From: Pseudomonas sp. BN411
Lineage (GTDB): Bacteria; Pseudomonadota; Gammaproteobacteria; Pseudomonadales; Pseudomonadaceae
Assembly: GCF_029871235.1 (NCBI RefSeq)
Contig: NZ_SSOM01000014.1
Location: forward strand, 1 to 64,000
Length of the DNA stretch: 64,000 bases
Direction: 5' to 3'
Positions within the stretch are counted from its first letter, which is position 1, and every line of letters starts with the position of its first letter. The notes beneath the pieces were generated by a model. The model saw only the letters and a list, made by a program, of their open reading frames with translations, ran no database searches and had not been told where the DNA came from. The translations under genes were made by a program, and so were the position numbers. Positions 9,707-18,748 of the stretch are shown piece after piece.

Positions 9707-9742
9707 AAAGCCGCAGGGTGCCATGGGCACCCTGCGGCTTTT
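9707..9742. terminator. Bidirectional rho-independent terminator
   Basis: AAAAGCCGCAGGGTGCC pairs with GGCACCCTGCGGCTTTT around a 3-base loop, with A/T runs on both sides. It sits between the DUF2950 gene and the convergent membrane protein gene. Confidence 0.9.
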
Positions 9743-9774
9743 GTATAAGGTCGGGCATCCTTGCCCGCCCACGC

Positions 9775-10431
9775 TTAGCAGGACGCGAGCGCAGGATTCA
9801 GGCGGACGGAAGCCTTGGCTTCGGCCCGGTTGGCGGCCCACTTCACCAGCAGGCTCATCGTTACGAAGCCGAGGCAGATGAGTACCGGGTAGGCAGCCAT
9901 GATTTCGGTCAGGGAGTACTTCCAGCTCAGCGGACGGGCGATACCCAGCATCGCGCCATAGAACCAGGACACCCCGGAAACGACACCCGAGAACAGCGCG
10001 AGGCTACGGGCATTGATGTCCATCTTCAGCAGGCTGCCAGCCTTGTCCATCGCAGGCATTACCACGCTGTGCAGGACCCAGCCATTGAGGGTCAGAAGAG
10101 CGACCACCAGGATCTTGGACTGCAGTTTCGGGTTGAGGAAGTACATCGCACCTTTCTGCGAGTAATCCAGCGCCAGGATGCCGATACCGGTCACCCAGAG
10201 TGCCGCCAGAGCAATCAGCACGGTCTTCTTCAACATATGCAGGTGTTCCTTGTCGGCATCGGTCGAGTCGCGGCCCTGGAACAGCTGCTTGATCATGGCG
10301 ACATCACTGGTCAGCACCAGTCCGATGGCCACACAGCAAGCGATGAGGTGGGCGTATACAACACCCATCCGGGTCAGCTCCATGGTTACCGGTTGCTGAA
10401 GCGCGGAAGCAACAAGATGAAAAAGCTCCAT
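9775..10431 (-). CDS. Integral membrane protein of unknown function
   Basis: The product is 218 residues; the start ATG follows AGAGG at good spacing. Five to six hydrophobic segments are visible (about 22-42, 75-93, 105-122, 143-163, 175-200), with short polar loops and a Lys/Asp-rich cytoplasmic loop after the first. I do not recognise a named family with certainty. It is monocistronic and shares the terminator at 9707 with the convergent gene. No metal or nucleotide motif is seen. Transport or sensing would be a guess. Confidence 0.65.
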   Translation of the reverse strand: MELFHLVASALQQPVTMELTRMGVVYAHLIACCVAIGLVLTSDVAMIKQLFQGRDSTDADKEHLHMLKKTVLIALAALWVTGIGILALDYSQKGAMYFLNPKLQSKILVVALLTLNGWVLHSVVMPAMDKAGSLLKMDINARSLALFSGVVSGVSWFYGAMLGIARPLSWKYSLTEIMAAYPVLICLGFVTMSLLVKWAANRAEAKASVRLNPALASC

Positions 10432-11058
10432 GGTTTACCTCTTTCTAACAATTTGAGCGGCTGTACTGATGCAACAGCGGCATTGGAATTATGGATTTGA
10501 GTGTTCGCCGATTAGTGCGAACTAAGACCCTGTTCGGGAGATGCGACATCCAGGTCAGACGTACATCCACCATTGGCCTTTTTTCGGGACGAAAAATCCC
10601 CTGCACATGAACTCATGCACTGTGGAGTCGTTCCGGATTTAGTTGGAAAACTCAGTCGCGCTATCAGTGGTGTTGATAGCAGCTCGCGTCCTGATCGCCG
10701 GGGCATAATAATCGCAACATCTGGATTTTGCTCAAAAAGTGATCAAAATGCCGACCGGCGGCAGTGTTGGTGATGGTTATAACGGCCTCACAAAAGTGAT
10801 GAATCGCCTCTAAACCGGTGGTTTCCGAAAGCCATGAAGACCTTGTGGGCAATTCGGAATCTTGACGATCTGCAGGTGGCAAATCAGTCATGCAATGGCC
10901 TAAGTGCCATTGTTGTCGGTGGGTTTTGCTCGGGGCGGTTGAGCGAAGCGATGCCCTTCGACCAGGGGGCGAATGGCTATCCATATCTGCGGTTTTCCGC
11001 CGCATTGCTCCCTTCTCGGTGCACCGCCAACATCAGGTTTCGATTCTGGAGGCTCGCT
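10432..11058. other. Long intergenic region, no gene supported
   Basis: About 630 bp between divergent membrane protein genes. The first 450 bp is less GC-rich than the surroundings and has no convincing ORF. Around 10913-11040 there is a degenerate copy of the GGTTGAGCGAAGCGATGCCC repeat type. It must hold promoters for both flanking genes, but no clear operator was seen. Confidence 0.5.
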
Positions 11059-11487
11059 ATGGAAAGCAATGGTTGGTTGCTGTTGGCCGCTTCGGGCACG
11101 TTCCTCGCCGCTGCGCTGCACGTCGCTTGCATCTTTTTCGGTCCAGCCTGGTACGACGCCATGGGGGCTGGCGAACGGATCGTCCGCTGGTCGCGCGAGG
11201 GCCATTGGAAGCCAGCGCTGATCACCAGCGCGATCACCTTCATGCTCGTGATCTGGGCACTTTACGCACTGGCCGGCGCAGGCATGCTCCCCACCGTACC
11301 GGCCGCGCGCTTCGTATTGTCCGCGATCACCGCCATCCTGCTGTTGCGCGGGATGGCAGGCCTGGCCCTTGCCCGGTTCAGACCCGGCTACAATGGCGCC
11401 CGCTTCTGGATCGTCAGTTCGGCGGCCTGCCTGGTGCTCGGCGGTCTGTACCTGGTCGGTACCCTTCAGGCCTGGCCCCGACTGTAG
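11059..11487 (+). CDS. Small four-helix membrane protein
   Basis: The product is 142 residues; the ATG at 11059 follows GGAGG six bases upstream. Four transmembrane segments are evident (about 6-26, 53-73, 85-103, 117-136). Conserved-looking features are HVACIFFG in helix 1 and WSREGHW in the first loop. It resembles small hypothetical membrane proteins of pseudomonads, but no functional family is recognised. It stands alone. Confidence 0.7.
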   Translation: MESNGWLLLAASGTFLAAALHVACIFFGPAWYDAMGAGERIVRWSREGHWKPALITSAITFMLVIWALYALAGAGMLPTVPAARFVLSAITAILLLRGMAGLALARFRPGYNGARFWIVSSAACLVLGGLYLVGTLQAWPRL

Positions 11488-11495
11488 GTGCACGC

Positions 11496-11711
11496 CGGCT
11501 CACATCAACGCCTCCCGGATGAAATCCGGGAAACCCCTCAAATTCCGTCCACCAATCGCGCGCGTGCTGTTTCGTAGGATGTGGTTGAGCGAAGCGATAC
11601 CCATCAATTCGCCGCCGCCATCGCCTGTTGATGCATCCGCCACCTCCTGAACCTGCTCGCTGACGTCGGATAGAAGCGGAAAGTAGGGGGCGGCTCACGT
11701 CAACGTCTCCC
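11496..11711. repeat. Direct repeat pair, 19/21 identical
   Basis: CGGCTCACATCAACGCCTCCC (11496-11516) and CGGCTCACGTCAACGTCTCCC (11691-11711) each have 21 bases and differ at two positions. The second copy covers the stop of the small gene at 11695. A repeat fragment of the GTTGAGCGAAGCGAT type lies between them at about 11572-11607. Confidence 0.5.
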
Positions 11712-11982
11712 TGTCGCACAGATTCATCGCCCGCTCATGCGCGGCCTCGTAGAGCGACCGCGCATCCCCCAGCAGCAAACCCACCGCAAAGGACAGCCGC
11801 GCCGCTTCGCGCTGCACGAAGTCCGAGCTCTCGGCCTGCTCCACGAGTTGCAGCAAATCGATCACGGCGGTCATGCGCTGCTGGGCCGTTTCAAATAGCT
11901 GGGCGGGGTCGGCGCTGGCGTTGAAAAACATCACATCGTTGTAGGGCTGGGAGGGTGAAGTGAAGGCCCTGAAGTCAGGCAT
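11695..11982 (-). CDS. Small helical protein, possibly DUF3077-like
   Basis: The product is 95 residues. The ATG at 11982 follows CGGAGGTG; the frame stays open upstream, but that part is Pro/Ser-rich and unlike protein. The protein is mostly helical (DPAQLFETAQQRMTAVIDLL, then QREAARLSFAVGLLLGDARS), with no signal or membrane segment. It recalls the short DUF3077/DUF6124 proteins found in many copies in Pseudomonas, whose function is unknown. It is preceded by a long structured leader, which suggests post-transcriptional control. Confidence 0.6.
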   Translation of the reverse strand: MPDFRAFTSPSQPYNDVMFFNASADPAQLFETAQQRMTAVIDLLQLVEQAESSDFVQREAARLSFAVGLLLGDARSLYEAAHERAMNLCDRETLT

Positions 11983-12143
11983 GGCGCACCTCCGGGATGG
12001 AGGCGGAGAAGGGGGGAGGGTTGGAAGTGGCGCGGAGGGGCGCGGGGGTAAAAGGCGGGAAGTTGCTATCCATGGCAAGCACCTTGGTTGGGCTTTCTTT
12101 TCCTGCCAGCAACCTTCCTACGGGTTGGTGGCAGGGCCGTGCA

Positions 12144-12312
12144 AGGGTAGGAACCCCGACAACCAAGATCCGGGCAGGCCCCAGGAGGCCTCCTCACACG
12201 GCCCGCCATAGATGTGCAGGACAGCATCAACGCTGATCCAGCAGCCATGTCGCTACCGCGTCTTGGTTAGGTTCCGGGTTCCTACGCCCGGGTCACGGGA
12301 TTGACCGTGACG
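12144..12312 (-). promoter_or_regulatory. Structured leader upstream of the small helical protein gene
   Basis: Two distant arms are complementary: GGGTAGGAACCC with ACCAAGA (12145-12169) and TCTTGGT with GGGTTCCTAC (12261-12285). They enclose about 90 bases that contain short G/C-rich inverted repeats. A further hairpin, GTCACGG-N6-CCGTGAC, lies at 12293-12312. The whole is non-coding, has no promoter-like gap inside and ends about 160 bases before the gene. It may be a cis-regulatory RNA or a separate small RNA. Orientation is inferred from the downstream gene. Confidence 0.5.
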
Positions 12313-12547
12313 GGCCGGACTCTAGCCAGCGCGCTTGTAGGCGCTCAAGGCTAAAGGCTCGTAGGAATCTTCTATGTAGGAATGCGGGTTTGGAGTACAG
12401 AAAGGGCTGTAGGAAAGGGCCTTCACCGTACGTCGCCCGGGCCCCTTCCGCCGACGTAAGGTGGCCGCAGAATCAAGGCGGAATTGGTCAAAAACTATAC
12501 TGAGAGTGCGGGGGTGAAACTGGGGGGACCATTCAGGAGGGCTCGCC

Positions 12548-12919
12548 ATGCGTATCCTCAAGCTCCTCATCCTCTTGCTGGCCTGCGCCACCAGCGGCCA
12601 GCTCCTCGCCCAGCAACCCTGGACCACTTCCAGCGGCTCCGGCGAAACCCTGCTTGCATGGAACGGCGGCGGCCATGGTGGCGGGCGACACAACGGTTAT
12701 CGCCACGGCAATGGCTACAACCACCACAAGCACTTCAACCACCACCGTGGATACTACGGACCTCGCGTCATCTACGCTCCGCGCTACTACGGCTATGGCG
12801 GTTACTACGTGCCTCCGCAGCCGTATTACTACCCGCGCTATGGCAGCCCGCGGGTCGTGATTCAGTACTACGACCCGAGGCTGGGAATATTCATAGGGTC
12901 GGATCTGGGAGGGTATTGA
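12548..12919 (+). CDS. Secreted Gly/His/Tyr-rich small protein
   Basis: The product is 123 residues; the ATG follows CAGGAGGG. A signal peptide ends near QLLAQ. The mature part has a Gly/His/Asn-rich segment (GHGGGRHNGYRHGNGYNHHK) and then a Tyr/Pro/Gly-rich segment (YGYGGYYVPPQPYYYPRYG). No Cys. It is likely periplasmic or surface exposed. The His clusters could bind metal, but this is inference. No family recognised. Confidence 0.72.
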   Translation: MRILKLLILLLACATSGQLLAQQPWTTSSGSGETLLAWNGGGHGGGRHNGYRHGNGYNHHKHFNHHRGYYGPRVIYAPRYYGYGGYYVPPQPYYYPRYGSPRVVIQYYDPRLGIFIGSDLGGY

Positions 12920-13009
12920 ACAACTACTCGAACGGCTGGCCGGTGCTCGCCGGCCAGCAGCGATGCGATGTTCCCGTAATGCACGGAAATGCCCTGGCTG
13001 GTTCCAGAC

Positions 13010-13222
13010 CTACTTCACAGACGCCAGATAGTGCGCCACCAGCGCATTGGCATGACCATGACCCATGCCGTGCTCGGTCTTGAGCCAGGCCACCATCTCC
13101 ATGTGCTTCTTGCCGCTGAGGGTTCCCAGCAGATTCAGCCAGTGGGTGATGGGTTGTCCGTATCTTTTCTCGATGGAGGGGAAGTACGAGGCGGGTCCCT
13201 TTACCTGGCCATCTTCAGGCAT
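13010..13222 (-). CDS. DUF4287 domain protein
   Basis: The product is 70 residues. The start at 13222 follows AAGGAG; an upstream ATG in frame lacks an SD. The sequence GPASYFPSIEKRYGQPITHW, then KKHMEMVAWLKTEHGMGHGHANALVAHYL, matches the small helical DUF4287 domain. Function is unknown; it is probably cytoplasmic. It stands alone between convergent genes. Confidence 0.8.
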   Translation of the reverse strand: MPEDGQVKGPASYFPSIEKRYGQPITHWLNLLGTLSGKKHMEMVAWLKTEHGMGHGHANALVAHYLASVK

Positions 13223-13376
13223 GGTGAAGCTCCTTTGGGGGGGTATAAGCCGCATTTACGTTAGCTCAGGTTGGAGCCTGGCGCTGGCAATTGGCAGGAG
13301 GGACTTCCGGTGTTCAACGGGCGGGGTAGAGCGGGAAAAAGCAGGCGCCGCCGGGCGGCGGCGCCTTGGGGAAGCA

Positions 13377-13658
13377 TCAGTCCTGACGGCTGGTGACTTC
13401 CAGCAGGTGATAACCGAACTGGGTTTTCACCGGGCCTTGCACCACGTTCAGCGGGGCGCTGAAGACGACGGTGTCGAATTCCTTGACCATCTGGCCGCGG
13501 CCGAAGGAGCCGAGGTTGCCGCCGTCGCGGCTGGAGGGGCAGGTGGAATGCTGCTTGGCGATTTCGGCGAAGTCGGCGCCGGCTTCGATGGCGGCCTTCA
13601 GTTCGTTGCACTTGGCTTCGCTGGAAACCAGGATGTGGCGGGCGGTAGCGCGTGCCAT
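13377..13658 (-). CDS. ppiC: Parvulin-type peptidyl-prolyl cis-trans isomerase
   Basis: The product is 93 residues from the ATG at 13658, with AGAGGAG upstream. The whole protein is a single PpiC/rotamase domain: ARHILVSSE at the N-terminus, FAEIAKQHSTCPSSRDGGNLG in the middle (shown in parts: FAEIAKQHS, SRDGGNLG) and VKTQFGYHLLEV at the end, with the typical catalytic His and Cys positions. No signal peptide, so it is cytoplasmic. Length equals E. coli parvulin (about 93). Confidence 0.93.
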   Translation of the reverse strand: MARATARHILVSSEAKCNELKAAIEAGADFAEIAKQHSTCPSSRDGGNLGSFGRGQMVKEFDTVVFSAPLNVVQGPVKTQFGYHLLEVTSRQD

Positions 13659-13792
13659 GGTGGGGTACTCCTCTTTCGTTGAGGCGCCAGAGACTAGCGG
13701 AATTGACGGGTGAATCAAGGTGCTTGGTCGGGGTGGCGTAAAGCTCCGTGAGTCCCGGATCGGCCCAACTTGCGTCAGGCCGCCGGCCTTCG

Positions 13793-13982
13793 TTCATTCA
13801 CGAATGAATTCGCTTCCCACTTCCTGGTGATGCGGGTGCAAAGGCGAGCCGCTTTTCGTAGGTTGGGTAGAGCGAAGCGAAACCCAACGCTTCACAGCTC
13901 GCCCTCTTTCGTTGGGCCTCGCTCCTCGGACCAACCTACGGGAGGCCTGCGGCCTCCATCGCGAATGATTTCGCTCCCACAA
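13793..13982. repeat. Composite of dispersed palindromic repeats
   Basis: A GAATGAATTCGC element (13800-13820) and a related GCGAATGATTTCGC element (13960-13980) flank an 83-bp inverted structure at 13858-13940, beginning GTAGGTTGGGTAGAGCGAAG and ending CGGACCAACCTACG. It fills most of the 359-bp gap between ppiC and the chemoreceptor gene. No gene is seen there. Confidence 0.65.
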
Positions 13983-14017
13983 GGGATTTCCCCTGCCGGG
14001 TATTTCATATCTGCCTC

Positions 14018-15718
14018 TTACGCGCGGCCGACGCTGAAGTGGCTCACCTGGGCGTGCAGGCCTTCGGCGAGGCGGGCGACACCCTGGCTGGCGCTGCTCA
14101 CCTGGTCGGAGCCGGCGGCGTTGCTGCTGGCCAGGTCGCGGATCAGTTCGATGCGCTGGCTGATGTCGTGGGCCACGGCGGCCTGTTCTTCGGCGGCGCT
14201 CGCAATTTGCACGGCCATGTCGCTGATCACCCGGTTGGCGTGGGTGATGCTTTCCAGCGCCTGACCGGCGTCGTCGGCCTGGCGCGAGCCGGCTTCGGCC
14301 TGGTTGCGGCTTTGTCCCATCGCGTCCACTGCTTGTTGGGCGCCCTGTTGCAGGCGCTGGATCATGCCCTGGATTTCCTGGGTGGAGTCCTGGGTGCGCT
14401 TGGCCAGGCTGCGGACTTCATCGGCCACCACGGCGAAGCCGCGGCCTTGTTCGCCGGCGCGGGCCGCTTCGATGGCGGCGTTGAGGGCGAGCAGGTTGGT
14501 CTGGTCGGCGATGCCGCGAATCACGTCGAGGATGCCGCCGATGCTGGCGGTATCGGCGGCCAGGGCCTGGACCACTTCGGCGGCCTCGCCGATGTCGCCG
14601 GACAGCCTCTGGATGGTGTCGACCATCTCCTCCACCACCTGGCGGCCATTGCTGGCGGAACGGTCGGCCTGCTGCGCGGCTTCAGCGGTCTGCGCCGAGT
14701 GGCGCGCCACTTCCTGCACGGTGGCGGCCATTTCGGTGATGGCGGTGGCCACTTCGACGGTGTGCAGTTCCTGCTGCCGGATATTTTCCAGGGTGGTGCG
14801 GGTGGTGTTGGTGAGCTGCTCGGCAGAGACGCTGAGCTGGCTGCTGGAGTGCGCCACGTTGCTGACGATCTCGCGCAGCTTGGCCACCATCTGCCCGAAG
14901 GAGTGGGACAACACGCCGAACTCGCCGGAGCTGCGGGCGTCGAGGCGGGTGTCGAGGTCACCGTCGGCCACCCGGCGGGCTTCGCCGGAAAGGCGCATCA
15001 GGGCGCCACTGACCCTGCGGCGAATGGTGAAGATGCCGATCACGGCAATGACGATCAGCAGCAGGACCATCACGCTGACGGCGGTCATGTAGGCCCTGCC
15101 GGCGGTGTGCAGCTCGTCGACTTCGCTTTGGGTGCGCTGGTCGAGCATGACGAAGAAGTCTTCCACCGGGTGCATGATGCGCGCCTTTTCCGCGTGGTAT
15201 TTGGGGCTGTGCACCTGCTCAGTGGCGAGCGCGAGGTTGCCGCCACGGACGGCCTCGAAGGCCTTCGTCTCGATACCGGCCAGTTCATTGGAGGCTTTTT
15301 CCGCTTCGATCAGTTTGTCCAGCTCGGCCTGGCTGAAGCCCTGGCGGCGCATCAGTTCCTGCAGAGGCACGGCCGGTTCGGTGCCGCGCTCGGTGCCCTG
15401 GCCGGCGGCGAGGAAATCGAGGTACGGGAGCTGATACTCCGCAGGCCGGGGTTGCTGGCCGTTGCGGATCGCGAGCACCTGCTCGTAAAGGCGTGCGTAA
15501 CGCTCGTCGCCGGTGACGGCAAAGGTACGGGCCATGCGGGTGAGGTCATCGGAGCTTTGTCGCAGTTCATCGGCCAGCAGGTAGGACTGGTAACGGTTCT
15601 CCTGGCGTTCGCCAAGGCTTCGCTGGTTATTGATGAGCAGCACCACCAGCAGGCAGAGGATGGAGGTGCAGATGATGATGGCGCTGAAGATCAGCGAGAA
15701 CAGTCGTTGAATGGACAT
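14018..15718 (-). CDS. Methyl-accepting chemotaxis protein
   Basis: The product is 566 residues; the ATG follows GGAGA. Order: TM1 (about 7-29), a mostly helical periplasmic sensor (about 30-190) of four-helix type, TM2 (about 191-212), HAMP (about 214-266), and a signalling domain with the highly conserved tip [20 protein letters not shown] and [17 protein letters not shown]. It should bind CheA/CheW and steer flagellar or other motility. Ligand is unknown. No C-terminal CheR pentapeptide (ends VGRA). Monocistronic. Confidence 0.95.
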   Translation of the reverse strand: MSIQRLFSLIFSAIIICTSILCLLVVLLINNQRSLGERQENRYQSYLLADELRQSSDDLTRMARTFAVTGDERYARLYEQVLAIRNGQQPRPAEYQLPYLDFLAAGQGTERGTEPAVPLQELMRRQGFSQAELDKLIEAEKASNELAGIETKAFEAVRGGNLALATEQVHSPKYHAEKARIMHPVEDFFVMLDQRTQSEVDELHTAGRAYMTAVSVMVLLLIVIAVIGIFTIRRRVSGALMRLSGEARRVADGDLDTRLDARSSGEFGVLSHSFGQMVAKLREIVSNVAHSSSQLSVSAEQLTNTTRTTLENIRQQELHTVEVATAITEMAATVQEVARHSAQTAEAAQQADRSASNGRQVVEEMVDTIQRLSGDIGEAAEVVQALAADTASIGGILDVIRGIADQTNLLALNAAIEAARAGEQGRGFAVVADEVRSLAKRTQDSTQEIQGMIQRLQQGAQQAVDAMGQSRNQAEAGSRQADDAGQALESITHANRVISDMAVQIASAAEEQAAVAHDISQRIELIRDLASSNAAGSDQVSSASQGVARLAEGLHAQVSHFSVGRA

Positions 15719-15914
15719 CGGGCTCTCCGGCAGGACCGGGCCGGTCTCGCAGGCGGGCGCTTGGGCGGGAGGTGGGTGGCGATCCTTCGCTCAGTCGATT
15801 CGCGGTGCGGGGGGAGGCGGCAATCCGTGCGCTTGTTTCGGGACGCACCGGATCGGTGCGACGGAAATAATTGACCACTTGGGCAGAGATGGCAAACGGC
15901 CATGGCGCATAGAG

Positions 15915-16820
15915 TTATGCCCGGGCGGTTTTGGAATGTGCCTCGGCAATGAGCCAGTCGCTGAGTTCGCGCAGTTGCGGACTTGGGGCAGGGCGTTCGG
16001 GGTAGACCAGGAAGTAGGCGCCGCCGGTGGGAACCTTGAGGTCGAAGGGTGCAACCAGGCGGCCGGTCGCGAGGTCTTCGCCGATCAGCGCCCAGTCGCC
16101 CAGGGCTACGCCATTGCCTTGGGCGGCGACGGAGAGGGCCAGATCGAGGGTGTCGAAGTGATGCCCGCTGCCGAGCTTGTCGAGGGTGGCTCCGGCGGCC
16201 CGGAGCCAGGTTTTCCAGTCTTCGTCATCGCGGGTCGGGTGAAGCAGGGTGTGCCTGGCCAGGTCGGCAGTGCTGGTCAGTGGCACCGGACCATCCATCA
16301 GTTGCTGGGAGCACACGGGAGTGAGCTGTTCATCGAACAGGTGGTGGGCGACCTGCGCGGTGCCGGGCTGGGTGCCGTAGATCACCGCAGCGTCGAACTC
16401 TTCACGGCGAAAATCCACGCCGTATTGCACGGTGGTGGTCAACTCCACCGGCACGTCCGGGCGTTCAGCCTGCCATTGCATCAGGCGCGGCAGGAGCCAG
16501 CGCATCACGCAGGTGGGGGCCTTGAGTTGCAGCGCTTCGCGCTTCGCGCCGACCTGTTCGACGGCCTCATCGATCAGGTTGAAGACCTGCTGGATGCGCG
16601 GCAGCAGTTCACGCCCCTGGGGGGTGAGGCTGAGCCCCCGTGCCTGGCGCTGGAACAGTGGGTAGCCCAGGTGGCTTTCGAGCCCTGAAATCTGCCGGCT
16701 TACAGCACCCTGCGTGAGGTGCAGCAGTTCGGCGGCGCGGGTGAAATTGCAGCACTGGGCCGTGATCAGGAAGGTATGCAGGGCGGGCAGGGGAGGCAGG
16801 CGTTTCATTGTATGAGCCAT
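15915..16820 (-). CDS. LysR-family transcriptional regulator (GcvA-like)
   Basis: The product is 301 residues. The N-terminal winged helix-turn-helix is clear (FTRAAELLHLTQGAVSRQI at about 25-43), followed by the LysR substrate-binding domain with THLLHPTR-like and GNGVALGDWALIGEDL segments typical of the GcvA/AmpR subgroup. The start could also be the ATG at 16808; neither has a good SD. It is divergent from the aldehyde dehydrogenase gene across 148 bp, so it probably regulates that gene and perhaps the transporter beyond. Confidence 0.9.
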   Translation of the reverse strand: MAHTMKRLPPLPALHTFLITAQCCNFTRAAELLHLTQGAVSRQISGLESHLGYPLFQRQARGLSLTPQGRELLPRIQQVFNLIDEAVEQVGAKREALQLKAPTCVMRWLLPRLMQWQAERPDVPVELTTTVQYGVDFRREEFDAAVIYGTQPGTAQVAHHLFDEQLTPVCSQQLMDGPVPLTSTADLARHTLLHPTRDDEDWKTWLRAAGATLDKLGSGHHFDTLDLALSVAAQGNGVALGDWALIGEDLATGRLVAPFDLKVPTGGAYFLVYPERPAPSPQLRELSDWLIAEAHSKTARA

Positions 16821-16968
16821 GACGTTAGGGCATGGCTAGTATGACGATTTTTGCCTTGTCAGGCATACCGCTCGACGGCTCAATAGGCGCTAGTTGTGGC
16901 CCTCCAGCCGGTTTTTGTTCCTTGCGCAGGGAGTGGCCGCCATCAGTCTCTCTCATGGAGCCCATACA

Positions 16969-18432
16969 ATGTCGAATACCCTCCCGACCTTCCCCGAGAC
17001 CCTGGCCGGCGTTTATATCAACGGCCAATGGCTTCCCGGTGGCACCGTGCTGGATGTGGTGAACCCGTCTACCGAGGAGCACCTGGCGAGCATCGGCACC
17101 GGTGATGCCAATGACGTCGACCAGGCCGTGCAGGCTGCCAGCCAGGCGCTCCCGGCCTGGGCACGCAGCAGCGGTGCCGAGCGTGGCGCGGTGCTGCGCC
17201 GCATTGCCGAAGGCGTACGCCAGCGTCGTGAAACCCTGGTCCAGCTGCAGTCGCTGAACAACGGCAAGCCGCTGTTCGAAGCGGCCATCGACGTCGATGA
17301 CGTGATCGGCACCTTCGAGTACTACGCCAGCCTGGCCGAAGGCCTGGACGCCCAGCAGGACCGTCCGGTTGAATTGCCGACCGAAGACTTCGCCGCTCGC
17401 CTGCGCCGAGAACCCATTGGTGTGGTGGGCCTGATCGTGCCGTGGAACTTCCCCATGGTGACCACCGCCTGGAAACTCGCCCCGGCGCTGGCAGCTGGTT
17501 GCGCCGTAGTGCTCAAGCCTTCTGAAGTGACGCCGCTGCCGGAGCTGGAGCTGGCGCGCATCATCGCCGAGGCCGGCCTGCCGGCAGGCGTGCTCAACAT
17601 CGTGTGTGGCACCGGCCTGGCGGTGGGTGCACCGCTGTCCTCCCATCCCCAGGTGGCCAAGGTGTCCTTCACCGGCAGCAACGCGGTTGGCGTGCAGGTA
17701 ATGCAGCGCGCGGCCGAAACCGTGAAGGGCATCAGCCTGGAGCTAGGTGGCAAGTCGTCGCTGCTGGTGCTGGAAGACGCGGACCTGGAGTTGGCCGTCG
17801 AACTGGCCTGCGGTGGCGCCTTCTTCAACGCCGGGCAGATGTGCTCGGCCACTAGCCGCGTGCTGGTGGCAGAACCCCTGGCGGCCGACTTCCTCGCCCT
17901 CGTGCAGGCTCGCGCTGAAGCGATCCAGGTGGGTGAGCCCTTCAGCGCGGGGGTGGAGATGGGCGCCCTGGTGAATCAGGCCCAGTACCAGCGCGTGCGC
18001 GGCCACATTGAGCGCGGCATCGCTGCCGGTGCGCGCCTGGTGTGTGGCGGTGGGCGTCCGGCTGAGCTGGAACGCGGTTTCTTCCTCAAGCCCACCGTGT
18101 TCGCCGATGTACCCAGGGACAGCGCCTTGTGGAACGAGGAAATCTTCGGGCCGGTGCTCTGCGTGCGCAGCTTCTCCACCGAGGTAGAGGCTATCGCCCT
18201 GGCCAACGACACCCAGTTCGGCCTGGTGGCCAGCGTGGTGAGCCGTAACCTCGATGCCGCCGAGCGCGTGGCCAATGCCCTGCAGGCCGGCATGGTGTGG
18301 ATCAACTCGCCGCAGGTGATCTTCCCGCAGACCGCCTGGGGTGGTTACAAGCAGAGCAGCATCGGCCGCGAACTCGGTCCGTGGGGCCTCTCCTCCTTCC
18401 AGGAAATCAAGCACGTGGTAAGGGCTGTCTGA
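16969..18432 (+). CDS. NAD(P)-dependent aldehyde dehydrogenase (betaine/aminoaldehyde type)
   Basis: The product is 487 residues; the start at 16969 follows GGAG. Full-length ALDH: the cofactor region PWNFPM (about 158), FTGS (234), catalytic Glu258 in ELGG and catalytic Cys292 in FNAGQMCSATSR. The segment around Cys resembles betaine- and aminoaldehyde dehydrogenases. The likely reaction is oxidation of an (amino)aldehyde to its acid. The nearby PotABCD-like importer would suit a polyamine-derived substrate, but that link is inference. A hairpin follows before the ABC genes. Confidence 0.9.
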   Translation: MSNTLPTFPETLAGVYINGQWLPGGTVLDVVNPSTEEHLASIGTGDANDVDQAVQAASQALPAWARSSGAERGAVLRRIAEGVRQRRETLVQLQSLNNGKPLFEAAIDVDDVIGTFEYYASLAEGLDAQQDRPVELPTEDFAARLRREPIGVVGLIVPWNFPMVTTAWKLAPALAAGCAVVLKPSEVTPLPELELARIIAEAGLPAGVLNIVCGTGLAVGAPLSSHPQVAKVSFTGSNAVGVQVMQRAAETVKGISLELGGKSSLLVLEDADLELAVELACGGAFFNAGQMCSATSRVLVAEPLAADFLALVQARAEAIQVGEPFSAGVEMGALVNQAQYQRVRGHIERGIAAGARLVCGGGRPAELERGFFLKPTVFADVPRDSALWNEEIFGPVLCVRSFSTEVEAIALANDTQFGLVASVVSRNLDAAERVANALQAGMVWINSPQVIFPQTAWGGYKQSSIGRELGPWGLSSFQEIKHVVRAV

Positions 18433-18465
18433 CGGCTCAACAGAAGCTGGTGGGGGATGCCTCAC

Positions 18466-18564
18466 CTGTGGGGGCGATTTCAATCGCCAAGCAGGCCGTA
18501 GGCGTACCTGACGGAGCATCGTGGGGCCCTGCGCGGCCCTTCGCGAATGAATTCGCCCCCACAA
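18466..18564. repeat. Inverted pair of dispersed REP-like element
   Basis: GTGGGGGCGATTTCAATCGC (from 18469) and GCGAATGAATTCGCCCCCAC (to 18562) form opposite-facing copies about 60 bp apart, in the 316-bp gap between the aldehyde dehydrogenase and ABC genes. The rest of the gap holds the hairpin at 18586 and an expected promoter for the ABC operon; no gene seen. Confidence 0.75.
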
Positions 18565-18585
18565 ACAACTGCATCAAGCCCAACA

Positions 18586-18607
18586 GAGCCGCCTTCGGGC
18601 GGCTTTG
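18586..18607 (+). terminator. Probable terminator after aldehyde dehydrogenase gene
   Basis: GCCGCC-TTCG-GGCGGC forms a stable UUCG tetraloop hairpin followed by a short T-rich stretch (TTTGT). Confidence 0.6.
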
Positions 18608-18748
18608 TCATGTTTGGGTCCCAGCCATGCATTAAGGACATGGCTCCGATGACGAATTTTCGATTGTTGCGTCCCCTGGCGCACCGCAGGATGACCGCGC
18701 CGGCCACTTCGCTGCCGTAGCTCCATACAAAAACAATAGGAGTCCTCA

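Noticed and set aside
11414-11719. A 101-codon open frame on the - strand
   Set aside because: No RBS, unlike any protein family, overlaps repeat sequence and the end of a better supported gene.
14039-15874. A 611-codon open frame on the + strand
   Set aside because: Antisense of the chemoreceptor gene; Gly/Ala/His-rich shadow without domain or RBS.
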